Below are positions 1 through 6,786 of a stretch of DNA of 18,725 bases, piece after piece (position 1 is the first letter of the stretch; every line of letters begins with the position of its first letter). Below the pieces are notes generated by a model. It saw nothing but the letters and a program-made list of their open reading frames with translations, was not told the DNA's origin and searched no databases. The stretch is taken from positions 1 through 18,725 of the forward strand of contig DAISNS010000032.1 of assembly GCA_036830905.1 (NCBI GenBank), written 5' to 3'. The position numbers and the translations under genes were made by a program. The DNA comes from Thermocaproicibacter sp002397355 (lineage in GTDB: Bacteria; Bacillota; Clostridia; Oscillospirales; Acutalibacteraceae).

Positions 1-69
1 ACATCATTTTTATTCATGATTTATTTACAATTCATCCAACCTCTGTTATCATACGCTTTCTGGGGTCGT

Positions 70-77
70 GATACAAT
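70..77 (+). promoter_or_regulatory. Extended -10 promoter of the stress-protein gene
   Basis: The -10 hexamer TACAAT is preceded by TGA, giving the TGN extended -10 pattern. No good -35 hexamer is seen 16-18 bases upstream, which fits an extended -10 promoter. Transcription would start near base 84, just ahead of a small hairpin and the ribosome binding site. Confidence 0.5.
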
Positions 78-84
78 AAAAGCA

Positions 85-105
85 GGAAACGAACCAATAG
101 TTTCC
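85..105 (+). other. Small leader hairpin before the stress-protein gene
   Basis: GGAAAC (85-90) pairs with GTTTCC (100-105) around a nine-base loop. It would sit at the very 5' end of the transcript, just upstream of the AAAGGAGAT ribosome binding site. It could stabilise the mRNA; a regulatory role is only a guess. Confidence 0.4.
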
Positions 106-122
106 AGAAAGGAGATGCGGAC

Positions 123-563
123 TTGAAAAAAAGCAAAACGGTACTCGTCTGCGTGACCGGTCAGCACGATTGCGACAGACTGATCAGGACCGGGAAAAAA
201 ATCGCCGACGAATTATCTTTGCCTTTGAAAGTCCTTTGCGTGCAACCTACATCCGCCGGATTTGAAACCGACTGCGAGGAGCTGGAGTACCTCCGCGAAA
301 CCGCCCGGGATGCCGGTGCCGAGATGACCGTCTATTTCCACGACGACGCGCCTCTGATGACGGTGAGCGTGGCTAAAAAAATCGGTGCATCCCACATCGT
401 AACAGGAATGGCCGGAGTTCCAGCCAGCGATTTCATTGACATAGTACATCGACTGCTGCCAAGCGTGCCGATCACGATGGTCGCAAAGAACGGGATGCTT
501 TACAATATGTGTCCCGCTGGAAAGGACGAACAGACAGCAAAAGCTCTGATTGCCCAGAACTGA
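123..563 (+). CDS. Universal stress protein (Usp) family, 146 aa
   Basis: A single-domain, soluble cytoplasmic protein of the UspA/KdpD-Usp type. The N-terminus (VLVCVTGQHDCDRLIRTGKKIA, about residues 7-28, hydrophobic first strand then helix) resembles the nucleotide-binding alpha/beta Usp fold, as does the internal segment KIGASHIVTGMAG near residues 86-98. A full G-2x-G-9x-G ATP loop is not obvious, so ATP binding is uncertain. The start is TTG, chosen because AAAGGAGAT lies 6-8 bases upstream and the frame covers the family's usual length of about 140 residues. The gene is monocistronic, with its own extended -10 promoter and terminator, and converges on urtE. The precise function is unknown; Usp proteins generally respond to stress or bind nucleotides. 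Confidence 0.75.
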   Translation: MKKSKTVLVCVTGQHDCDRLIRTGKKIADELSLPLKVLCVQPTSAGFETDCEELEYLRETARDAGAEMTVYFHDDAPLMTVSVAKKIGASHIVTGMAGVPASDFIDIVHRLLPSVPITMVAKNGMLYNMCPAGKDEQTAKALIAQN

Positions 564-579
564 ACAAAGCGATCCGATT

Positions 580-618
580 GCCCCGGCAGACCGTTTTCGG
601 CCTGTTAGGGGCTTTTTT
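580..618 (+). terminator. Intrinsic terminator of the stress-protein gene
   Basis: GCCCC (580-584) pairs with GGGGC (608-612) and CAG with CTG inside, followed by six T. It begins 17 bases after the stop codon. On the minus strand no T-run follows the stem, so it probably serves only the plus-strand gene. Confidence 0.75.
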
Positions 619-627
619 ATTTGCAGC

Positions 628-1329
628 CTAGACGGAGAGGTATTTCTTCACGTCGGAACGTTCCAGCTCCGCTATTTTTCCGGAACTGACGACAGCGCCC
701 TTTTGCAGGATCAGATAATGATCCGCCATGGCGCACGCAAAATCAAGGTTCTGCTCCACCAGCAGAAAAGACAGCCGCGTCTCTTCATAAACCCGGTTTA
801 ATATCCGCCCGAGCTCCTCCACGATGTTCGGCTGAATCCCTTCCGTCGGCTCATCCAGCAACAAAAGCCTCGGCTTCGTCATCAGCGCGCGGGCCACGGC
901 GAGCTGCTGCTGCAGACCGCCGGACAGAAGGCCGCCCGGGCGGCCGAGATGATCCTTCAAAACGGGAAAATACTCCAGGATCTGCTCAGTCTGCTCCCGC
1001 ACATATTCCTTATCTTTGACGTCAAGGCAGCCAAGCTGAAGATTTTCCAGCACGGTAAAGCCGGGAAGGATTTCTCGCCCCTGCGGAACATATGCCATCC
1101 CCATGCGGCAGCGCTCATGGGGGCGCAGTCTGGAAACGTCTTTTCCGAGGAAACGGATTTTCCCGCCGCAGGGCGGAAGCAGGCCGATCACGCATTTGAG
1201 CAGAGTGGTCTTCCCGACACCGTTGCGCCCCAAGATGGCCGTCCGTTCCCCTTCGCCGAGCGAAAGAGTTACGCCGTTCACCGCGCGGCTTTTCCCATAG
1301 CTGACTTGTAGCTGATCAAGCTCAAGCAC
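628..1329 (-). CDS. urtE: Urea-type ABC transporter ATPase UrtE, 233 aa
   Basis: Second cytoplasmic ATPase of the importer, LivF/UrtE class. Visible motifs: Walker A GRNGVGKT (34-41), Q-loop in YVPQGREI (about 80-87), ABC signature LSGGL (135-139), Walker B LLLLDE (155-160), and VEQN (191-194) at the switch position, where this family carries Gln instead of His. LLDEPTEGIQPNIV and the run of Gln after the signature are typical of UrtE rather than general LivF. The signature has Leu where LSGGQ has Gln, which is unusual. The start is GTG, overlapping the end of urtD by 8 bp, so translation is probably coupled. It is the last gene of the urtABCDE operon and its stop lies close to the converging stress-protein terminator. 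Confidence 0.92.
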   Translation of the reverse strand: MLELDQLQVSYGKSRAVNGVTLSLGEGERTAILGRNGVGKTTLLKCVIGLLPPCGGKIRFLGKDVSRLRPHERCRMGMAYVPQGREILPGFTVLENLQLGCLDVKDKEYVREQTEQILEYFPVLKDHLGRPGGLLSGGLQQQLAVARALMTKPRLLLLDEPTEGIQPNIVEELGRILNRVYEETRLSFLLVEQNLDFACAMADHYLILQKGAVVSSGKIAELERSDVKKYLSV

Positions 1330-2092
1330 GGCTCTTTTCCCCCTTCCTCTCCGATTTCAAATAGACGCGGACAACCTCCGGGTTATTCTCGATCTCTGAG
1401 AGCGGCCCCTCGGCCAGAATATGCCCCATGTGAAAAACAGTGACGGTCTTGGCCACCTGTCGCACAAAATTCATATCGTGCTCCACAACGATGACCGTTC
1501 GGCCGTCCTGAAGCTCCTGGATCATCCGCCCGGTGCGGTAGGTTTCTTCTTCCGTCATGCCGGTCGTCGGTTCGTCGAGGATCAGAAGCTTCGGGTCCTG
1601 CATGATCAGCATGCCGATTTCCAGCCATTGGCGCTCCCCGTGCGATAGCTCGCAGGCGAGGCGGCCACGCTTTTCCCAGAGGCCGATCCGAGAGAGGACG
1701 TCGTCGGCGCGTTCCAGCGCCTCCGACGGAGTGGAGCGGAAAAAGGCCGCGCGCACCGTGTTGAGGTTCGGCGCGGCAAGCAGGAGGTTGTCGGAAACCG
1801 TCATGTTTTCAAACAGGTTCGGCCCCTGAAACTTGCGGCCCACCCGGTATTTCGATGCGATCACATGCGGACTTTTCCCCGTAATATTGTCGCCGTCGAA
1901 ATAAATTTTCCCGGCGGTCGGTTTCACGCGCCCCGTAATGAGCTCCATCAGCGTCGTCTTCCCGGCGCCGTTCGGTCCGATCACAACGCGCAGCTCGCCC
2001 CGGCGCACGGAAAAATCGACCCGGTCAAGCGCGAGGAAGCCGCTGAAGGAAACCGAAAGGCTCTCGGTCCAAAGAATATAGGGGTTAGCCAC
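1322..2092 (-). CDS. urtD: Urea-type ABC transporter ATPase UrtD, 256 aa
   Basis: First cytoplasmic ATPase of the importer. Motifs: Walker A GPNGAGKT (39-46), VGRKFQGPNLFENMTV (84-99), signature LSHGE (149-153), Walker B LILDEP (170-175) and H-loop VVEHDM (202-207, His 205). The combination LSHGERQWLEIGMLIMQDPKLL is diagnostic for UrtD within the LivG family. The C-terminal NNPEVVRVYL is also typical. The GTG start overlaps the urtC stop by 8 bp; an AAGGAG lies only about one base upstream of the GTG, so coupling to urtC translation is likely. It should pair with UrtE to power UrtB/UrtC. Confidence 0.94.
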   Translation of the reverse strand: MANPYILWTESLSVSFSGFLALDRVDFSVRRGELRVVIGPNGAGKTTLMELITGRVKPTAGKIYFDGDNITGKSPHVIASKYRVGRKFQGPNLFENMTVSDNLLLAAPNLNTVRAAFFRSTPSEALERADDVLSRIGLWEKRGRLACELSHGERQWLEIGMLIMQDPKLLILDEPTTGMTEEETYRTGRMIQELQDGRTVIVVEHDMNFVRQVAKTVTVFHMGHILAEGPLSEIENNPEVVRVYLKSERKGEKSRA

Positions 2093-3098
2093 GCTCCTTC
2101 ACCGCCTTTGCCAGTTTGCCGACGATGCCCTCCGGCGCGAAGAAAACGACGAGGACGATAACGAACCCGAGCAGAAGCTGCCAGAACGCACCGAACTGCT
2201 CGGAAAGCATGTTCCCGAGAACGTTGATCAGCATGGCGCCAAGCGCCGCGCCGGTCAGGCTCCCCCTGCCTCCGATGGCCAGCCAGACCACGGCGGCCGT
2301 GGAAAACTCGACGCCCACGTCGTTCGGCGCTATCATCCCGTTTACGGGGGCGTACAACACGCCGGCCAGCCCCGCCAGCGCGCCGGAAACGGCAAACACC
2401 GCCGTTTTGAACGCCGAGCGGTCGCAGCCCAGGAACTCGATCCGCGTCTCGTTTTCGCGGATGCCGCGCAGGATCAGGCCGAAGCGGGAATTCATAAGGG
2501 CACGGCAGAACAGGTAAACGAGAAGTACCGCCGCAAAGACGAAATAATAGCTCTGCGTAAGCGTAAGCGGCTCGCCAAAAAGCGCCAGGCCGGGAAGGTC
2601 CCCGATCCCGTTGAAGCCGCCGGTGTAATCCTGCCGGCTGTTCAGGAACAGCGTGAACACCTGCGCGAGAGAAAGGGTAATCACGGAGAAGAACACGCCC
2701 CCGACCTGACTGGTAAACAGAAACCGCCCCAGCAGCCAGGCAAGCAGAGCCGGCAGGAGAATACCTACAAGCACCGCCGCCCACGGACTTGTAATCGCCT
2801 GCAGCCACAGGGGCATCTGCGTGATGCCGCAGCGCTCCATGAACTCGGGAACGCCGTTTTGGGCGGAAAGGCTCAGCGCCATGACGTAGCCCCCCATGCC
2901 GAACAGAACCGCGTGGCCGAGGTCCATCAGCCCGGCGTAGCCCCACAGGATATCGAGCGACCAGGCAAAGATCAGGAAGACCATATACTTTTCAATGAGC
3001 TGTGTATAAAAGAGCAAGCCGGAAAGCGGAAACAGACCGAGAACAAGGAAAAGCGCCAGATCGAGCTTCCGGGTCATAGGAAGTTTCAGCCGCTTCAT
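2085..3098 (-). CDS. urtC: Urea-type ABC transporter permease UrtC, 337 aa
   Basis: Inner-membrane permease of the LivM/UrtC class with about ten hydrophobic segments. The segment YTGGFNGIGDLPG, and the cytoplasmic ATPase-coupling loop FGLILRGIRENETRIEFLGCD, match the UrtC family. The ATG at 3098 is preferred over an upstream in-frame start at 3155: it lies four bases after the urtB stop, has GAGGCGG upstream, and gives the expected charged N-terminus MKRLKLPMTRK before the first membrane helix. The longer version would overlap urtB by 53 bases and add a non-hydrophobic, Arg/Ser-rich tail. It forms the translocation pore with UrtB. Confidence 0.92.
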   Translation of the reverse strand: MKRLKLPMTRKLDLALFLVLGLFPLSGLLFYTQLIEKYMVFLIFAWSLDILWGYAGLMDLGHAVLFGMGGYVMALSLSAQNGVPEFMERCGITQMPLWLQAITSPWAAVLVGILLPALLAWLLGRFLFTSQVGGVFFSVITLSLAQVFTLFLNSRQDYTGGFNGIGDLPGLALFGEPLTLTQSYYFVFAAVLLVYLFCRALMNSRFGLILRGIRENETRIEFLGCDRSAFKTAVFAVSGALAGLAGVLYAPVNGMIAPNDVGVEFSTAAVVWLAIGGRGSLTGAALGAMLINVLGNMLSEQFGAFWQLLLGFVIVLVVFFAPEGIVGKLAKAVKERG

Positions 3099-3102
3099 CG
3101 TA

Positions 3103-3972
3103 CTACCGCCTCTCTTTCGCAAACAAGCCTTCCGGCTTGAAGCGGATGATGGCAATGATGATCAGGAAAACGAGGATATTTGCAATCACGTCGTTGGAAA
3201 GGCCGCCCAAAAGGGCGGAGGACTCCCCCACAAGGAGCGAACCGACCGTCGTGCCGAAAAACGAAGCGACTCCGCCGACGACGGAAGTCAGAAAAGAATA
3301 GACGAGATAAGGCCCGCCCATAAACGGCGAGACACTTTTCACCGGAGCGGCAAGCGCGCCGGCCAGGCCGGCCAGGCCGCTCCCGAAAGCAAACGTCAGC
3401 GTATCCACGCGCGCCGAGTTGACGCCGAGGCATTCCGCCATGCTGCGGTTCTGCGTCACCGCGCGCACGCGGCGGCCGAACCTCGTCTTCTTCAGGAACA
3501 CCACCGTACCTGCCAGCACGGCGGCAACGAAGAGGATGGTAAAGATATTGTAGAACGGCACCACGACATGCCCAAGCGAAAAATTGCCTTCCAGTGGGAT
3601 GGCGACGTACTGCGACTGGGCGCCGAAAATCAGATTTACCGTCTGCTGCAACACCACCGAAATGCCGAACGTGGCAAGCATCGTCTCCGCGGGCTTACCG
3701 GTCAGCCTGCGAATCACCAGGATTTCCAGCACGGCGCCGGCCGCTGCCGCCGCTGCAAACGCGGCGGGCAGGGCGAGCGCGAAACTGAGGCCGGCCTTTT
3801 GCGTGACGCAGAAAGCCGTATAGGCGCCGATCATGATCAATTCGCCGTGTGCAAGATTGATGACGTTCATCAGCCCGCAGATCACAACCATGCCCAGCGC
3901 GGCGACAAGGATCAGTGCGGAGGAATTCAAGCCGTTGAGAAGGAGAGCAAAAAAGCTGTCCAAAACCGTCAC
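3103..3972 (-). CDS. urtB: Urea-type ABC transporter permease UrtB, 289 aa
   Basis: Inner-membrane permease of the LivH/UrtB class, about eight membrane segments. The N-terminal GLMNVINLAHGELIMIGAY is the classic LivH/UrtB signature. The cytoplasmic loop TRFGRRVRAVTQNRSMAECLG, with VTQNR, points to UrtB rather than a branched-chain amino acid permease. The length matches the short UrtB form without the N-terminal extension found in some proteobacteria. The GTG start has AGGATGAG just upstream and lies 10 bases after the urtA stop. It should pair with UrtC. Confidence 0.92.
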   Translation of the reverse strand: MTVLDSFFALLLNGLNSSALILVAALGMVVICGLMNVINLAHGELIMIGAYTAFCVTQKAGLSFALALPAAFAAAAAAGAVLEILVIRRLTGKPAETMLATFGISVVLQQTVNLIFGAQSQYVAIPLEGNFSLGHVVVPFYNIFTILFVAAVLAGTVVFLKKTRFGRRVRAVTQNRSMAECLGVNSARVDTLTFAFGSGLAGLAGALAAPVKSVSPFMGGPYLVYSFLTSVVGGVASFFGTTVGSLLVGESSALLGGLSNDVIANILVFLIIIAIIRFKPEGLFAKERR

Positions 3973-3982
3973 CTCATCCTAA

Positions 3983-5146
3983 TTATGGTTTTGGCGCAAT
4001 TGTCTGATCGGACTGATAGATCACGTTGATCTCGCCTTTGTCATCCACCTTGCCAATGCGGCAGTAAAGACTGGCATGGTGATTGGAGGCGTCAATCGAT
4101 ATTTTCCCGGACGGGGAATCAATCGTCAACCCGCCGAACGCATCGATCACGTCTTGCGTCTGATCCGGATTTTTCGCCTTTTTCAGCGCTTCGCCGAGGA
4201 AAAGGCCGCCGTTGTAGCCGCCCATCACGGCGTAGGAAGGCTCCGTGCCGTCTTTAATTGTCTCGGCATACTTTTTTACAAACTTCTCATTGATTGTATT
4301 CTTGATATTTTTAAAATAGTCCACGCAGATGAAGCTTTCTTTCGCCGCCGCCGGGCCGATCGCCTTCAGGACCGTCTCGTTCGTCGTCAGGCTCGCCACG
4401 GTGGCCTTCAGGCCGTAAGCGCTGTACTGCTTGTAGAACGCGACGTTGCTGTCGCCGGTCAGCGAAGTGTAGATCACGTCCGGGTTCGACGTCTTGATTT
4501 TATTGAGCACGGAAGAGAAATCGGTGCTTCCGTAGGGAACGTATTCCTCACCCACCACGGAGCCTCCGTTTTTCGCGAGGTATGTCTGGGCCAGTTTGTT
4601 TTCCACGCGCGGATAAACGAAATCGCAGCCGATGAGGAAAAATTTTTTCCCCACATTCTTGACGAGCCAGTCTACGAAAACCTCGGCCTGCTGGTTCGGA
4701 ATACAGCCGACGTACACGATGTTTTTCGACTGCTCCTGCCCTTCGTAGGACTGCGGATAAACGAGCAGCGAGTGGTTCGACTCCACAACGGGTTTCACTG
4801 CCTTGCGCGCCGAGGAGGAGCAGGTTCCGACGATCGCCACCACTTTGTCGTCGAGGATCAGTTTGCGCGCTTTGTCGGCCGCCCGGGCGGGGTCTGAGGC
4901 ATAGTCCGCAAAAACCGTTTCGATTTTCCTGCCGTTGATGCCGCCGTTCTGATTGATCTCGTCGATCGCGAGCTTCGTCCCGTTGTAAAGCTGCTTTTCG
5001 CTGACGGAGGTAACGCCGCTCAGGGAATAGAGCAAACCGACCTTAATCGGTTTTTCGCCAGAGCCCTTCTGCTCCGTTCCGCAGCCGAAAAGCGCACAGG
5101 AAAGCGCTATGGAACATGCAAGCAGAGAGCACCAGAATTTTTTCAT
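3983..5146 (-). CDS. urtA: Urea/short-amide ABC transporter lipoprotein UrtA, 387 aa
   Basis: Extracytoplasmic substrate receptor, anchored as a lipoprotein. A signal sequence (residues 1-21) ends in the lipobox LFGC with the lipidated Cys at 22. The mature part is a type I periplasmic-binding fold: IKVGLLYSLSGVTSVSEKQL, ARKLILDDKVVAIVGT, YPQSYEGQEQSKNIVYVG, YVPYGSTDFSSV and LTGDSNVAFYKQ all match the UrtA/FmdD/AmiC branch rather than LivJ. The family includes receptors for urea and for short amides, and I cannot separate these from sequence alone. The ATG start has TGGAGATGG upstream. It is the first gene of the operon, behind a 318-base gene-free region. No urease or amidase gene lies nearby to settle the substrate. 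Confidence 0.9.
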   Translation of the reverse strand: MKKFWCSLLACSIALSCALFGCGTEQKGSGEKPIKVGLLYSLSGVTSVSEKQLYNGTKLAIDEINQNGGINGRKIETVFADYASDPARAADKARKLILDDKVVAIVGTCSSSARKAVKPVVESNHSLLVYPQSYEGQEQSKNIVYVGCIPNQQAEVFVDWLVKNVGKKFFLIGCDFVYPRVENKLAQTYLAKNGGSVVGEEYVPYGSTDFSSVLNKIKTSNPDVIYTSLTGDSNVAFYKQYSAYGLKATVASLTTNETVLKAIGPAAAKESFICVDYFKNIKNTINEKFVKKYAETIKDGTEPSYAVMGGYNGGLFLGEALKKAKNPDQTQDVIDAFGGLTIDSPSGKISIDASNHHASLYCRIGKVDDKGEINVIYQSDQTIAPKP

Positions 5147-5464
5147 ACTACCATCTCCAGACTATAAAATTCTCCAGCGTGTGGATTCATTGTCTGCTGG
5201 CATAATATTCAGTCTGGCAGAAAAACGTGCCGTCCGGGCCGTCGTCCCCCCCCAAGGCGGAATCCTTTGGGTACAACCTCCGGCGGCGTGCGGTCCGTCC
5301 GTATTTTTAAAAAATCGCAGCGTCATTTTTTTTGGCTGGAAAATTCTCATATATATTTGATTTCCGAGAAAATACAGGAATGTATATCCGGCTGTTTTCA
5401 GGGCAACTTATGCAAAAGGAGGGATATGAAAATCCCGCCGTTAAGCAAAGGAGGGAATATTAGA
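5147..5464. other. Gene-free divergent region urtA / DUF378 with hairpins
   Basis: I see no gene in these 318 bases. A 7-bp hairpin with a bulged T lies at 5251-5271 (CCCAAGG / CCTTTGGG, loop CGGAAT), next to a run of eight C. Two imperfect direct copies of a GTGCSGTCCG-like block lie at about 5227-5236 and 5289-5298. On the minus strand a TATTAT near 5203-5208 is a weak candidate -10 for urtA, with no good -35. The region 5362-5410 is AT-rich and may hold the plus-strand promoter for the DUF378 gene, but no clear hexamer pair was found. Two AAAGGAGGG blocks (5415-5423, 5447-5455) precede the DUF378 gene. Confidence 0.45.
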
Positions 5465-5698
5465 ATGGATCAAATTGCTTTGGCGATCCTGATTATCGGC
5501 GGTTTAAACTGGGGCTCAATCGGTATTTTCGGCTTTGACGTTATCGGTTGGATTTTCGGCGGGCAGCTGACCATGGGCAGCCGAATCGTTTTCGTAATAG
5601 TCGCTCTCGCAGCGCTGTGGTGCATCCGTCTTCTTTTCCACGACCACGACGAGGAACCGGTTCATAGATCATCCGGCGAAGTCAAAAACGGAATGTAA
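5465..5698 (+). CDS. DUF378 family small membrane protein, 77 aa
   Basis: Small inner-membrane protein with two predicted helices: about residues 3-32 (AILIIGGLNWGSIGIFGFD) and about 39-58 (IVFVIVALAALWCIRLLF), then a short hydrophilic tail rich in His, Asp and Glu. The GGLNWGSIGIFGFDVIGWIFG block is the hallmark of DUF378. The function of this family is unknown. The ATG at 5465 is chosen because AAAGGAGGG lies 9 bases upstream and gives the family's usual N-terminus. An in-frame ATG at 5426 also has AAAAGGAGGG ahead but only about 2-3 bases away, too close for good initiation. The gene is divergent from urtA and followed by a bidirectional hairpin. Confidence 0.85.
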   Translation: MDQIALAILIIGGLNWGSIGIFGFDVIGWIFGGQLTMGSRIVFVIVALAALWCIRLLFHDHDEEPVHRSSGEVKNGM

Positions 5699-5724
5699 AA
5701 GCTCAAGATAGCCAAAAAGAAAGA

Positions 5725-5757
5725 CGCCGCCACTTCCTGAGTACCGGAAGAGCGGCG
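5725..5757. terminator. Bidirectional terminator hairpin DUF378 / coaX
   Basis: CGCCGC (5725-5730) pairs with GCGGCG (5752-5757) and CTTCC (5733-5737) with GGAAG (5746-5750). The minus strand is followed by a T-rich tract (TCTTTCTTTTT), a good terminator for coaX; on the plus strand the tail is weaker (CCTTATCTT). Confidence 0.65.
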
Positions 5758-5782
5758 CCTTATCTTAAATTGTAACGCGAAT

Positions 5783-5799
5783 CCCCCGTTATGCCGGGG
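5783..5799. other. Short GC hairpin downstream of coaX
   Basis: CCCCCG (5783-5788) faces CGGGG (5795-5799) around a six-base loop. Three T follow on the plus strand and no T-run on the minus strand. It lies in the 3' untranslated part of coaX and may add to termination or to RNA stability. Confidence 0.35.
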
Positions 5800-5856
5800 T
5801 TTGAAAAAGCTCAGATCTTAAGGAATAGCCGGCGAGGCCTTCATTTCACCGCGCCG

Positions 5857-6633
5857 TTATTCCGCCGTCCGCCGGTTCTGCTCATAAATCAAGCGGAGCC
5901 CCTCAAGCAGGAGCGTATCGCAGTGGATGATCTTCCGCCGGCACTGCTGGATGATCTCCTTCGCTAGGCCGCCCGTCGCAACCACGCTGCATTTCTTTCC
6001 GAGCTCCTGCTCCATGCGGTCGCAAAGGCCGTCTATCATGCAGGCCGCGCCGGTAATCAGGCCGGAACGCATACATTCCGCGGTGCTGTTTCCAATGACA
6101 TGCTCGGGCGCTTCCAGACTTACGGAAGGGAGCTGCGCGGTGCGGCCGGTCAGCGCGTCCAGCGAAATCCCTACGCCCGGGGCGATGGCGCCGCCGAGCA
6201 TCTGGTGATTCTCACTCAGGACGACGAAAGTGGTCGCCGTGCCCATATCCAGAATGATGCAGGGCCCCTGAAACATCGCCGCGGCGGCCACGCACCCGAC
6301 AATCAGATCCGCACCGACGATCTCAGAATTCTGCACATCCACCGTGATTCCGGTTTTCGTCTTCGGGCCGACGCAGATAATTTCGGCGTTCGTAAGCTTG
6401 CGCACCGCTTTCACGATAAACCGGTTGACGGACGGGACAACGGAACTGATTGCCACGCCGTCGATTTCCTCGGTGGAAAGCCCGTAAAGGGCGAGGATTT
6501 CGCGCAGCTCGATTGCGTACTGATCCTCCATGCGCATGCGGTCGGTGGCCATGCGCGAAACAAAGAGCAATTTTTTCCCCCGGTAAACGCCAAGCGTAAT
6601 ATTGGTGTTGCCGATGTCAAGGACAAGAATCAT
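5857..6633 (-). CDS. coaX: Type III pantothenate kinase CoaX, 258 aa
   Basis: Cytoplasmic enzyme that phosphorylates pantothenate with ATP, the first step of coenzyme A synthesis. It belongs to the ASKHA fold: phosphate-1 motif DIGNTN with Asp 6, GADL (107-110, Asp 109 at the catalytic-base position), phosphate-2 motif DMGTATT (129-135), and GGAIAPGVGISLDAL (147-161) followed by TAQLPSV. The length is normal for the family. The ATG at 6633 is preferred over one 48 bases upstream because MILVLDIGNTN is the family's normal N-terminus and GGGAG lies about 10 bases ahead. It has its own promoter 100 bases upstream and follows spmAB on the same strand. CoaX is not sensitive to CoA feedback in characterised members. 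Confidence 0.95.
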   Translation of the reverse strand: MILVLDIGNTNITLGVYRGKKLLFVSRMATDRMRMEDQYAIELREILALYGLSTEEIDGVAISSVVPSVNRFIVKAVRKLTNAEIICVGPKTKTGITVDVQNSEIVGADLIVGCVAAAAMFQGPCIILDMGTATTFVVLSENHQMLGGAIAPGVGISLDALTGRTAQLPSVSLEAPEHVIGNSTAECMRSGLITGAACMIDGLCDRMEQELGKKCSVVATGGLAKEIIQQCRRKIIHCDTLLLEGLRLIYEQNRRTAE

Positions 6634-6734
6634 CTGAAAAGCTCCCACCGGCGGTTGATTTTTTCCGTTTTGCGGACGCAAGGCGGAAATTTCCGCGCGG
6701 CCCGCTCTCTCCGCAGGCCGATCATATCGGTGGT

Positions 6735-6763
6735 ATTATATCAGATCGAAGGCCGAAATGCAA
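6735..6763 (-). promoter_or_regulatory. Sigma-A extended -10 promoter of coaX
   Basis: On the minus strand, TATAAT (6740-6735) is preceded by TGA, a perfect TGN extended -10. A weak -35, TTGCAT, lies at 6763-6758 with a 17-base spacer. The start point near 6728 gives a leader of about 95 bases to the coaX ATG. Confidence 0.75.
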
Positions 6764-6774
6764 ACGATCGTTTG
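6761..6774. promoter_or_regulatory. Perfect palindrome at the coaX -35 region
   Basis: CAAACGATCGTTTG is a perfect 14-base inverted repeat whose edge overlaps the -35 hexamer of the coaX promoter. The position suits an operator for a dimeric repressor. No regulator is identified. Confidence 0.4.
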
Positions 6775-6786
6775 AATCCGCCGGGC

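Noticed and set aside
3099..3155. Longer UrtC start at 3155 overlapping urtB by 53 bases
   Set aside because: The added residues are polar and unlike the family. The ATG at 3098 has a ribosome binding site and follows the urtB stop by four bases.
5162..5180. TATAGT just upstream of urtA as its -10 box
   Set aside because: Its start point would fall inside the ribosome binding site, and no -35 lies at the right distance.
5222..5260. Guanidine-type (mini-ykkC) riboswitch on the minus strand ahead of urtA
   Set aside because: Two ACGR tetranucleotides are present, but neither is closed by the G-C stem needed for the two tandem hairpins, so the class is not supported.
5362..5402. Hairpin GAAAATACAG / CTGTTTTC as a regulatory element before the DUF378 gene
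   Set aside because: The pairing needs a two-base bulge and is mostly A-U; it is too weak to call without comparative data.
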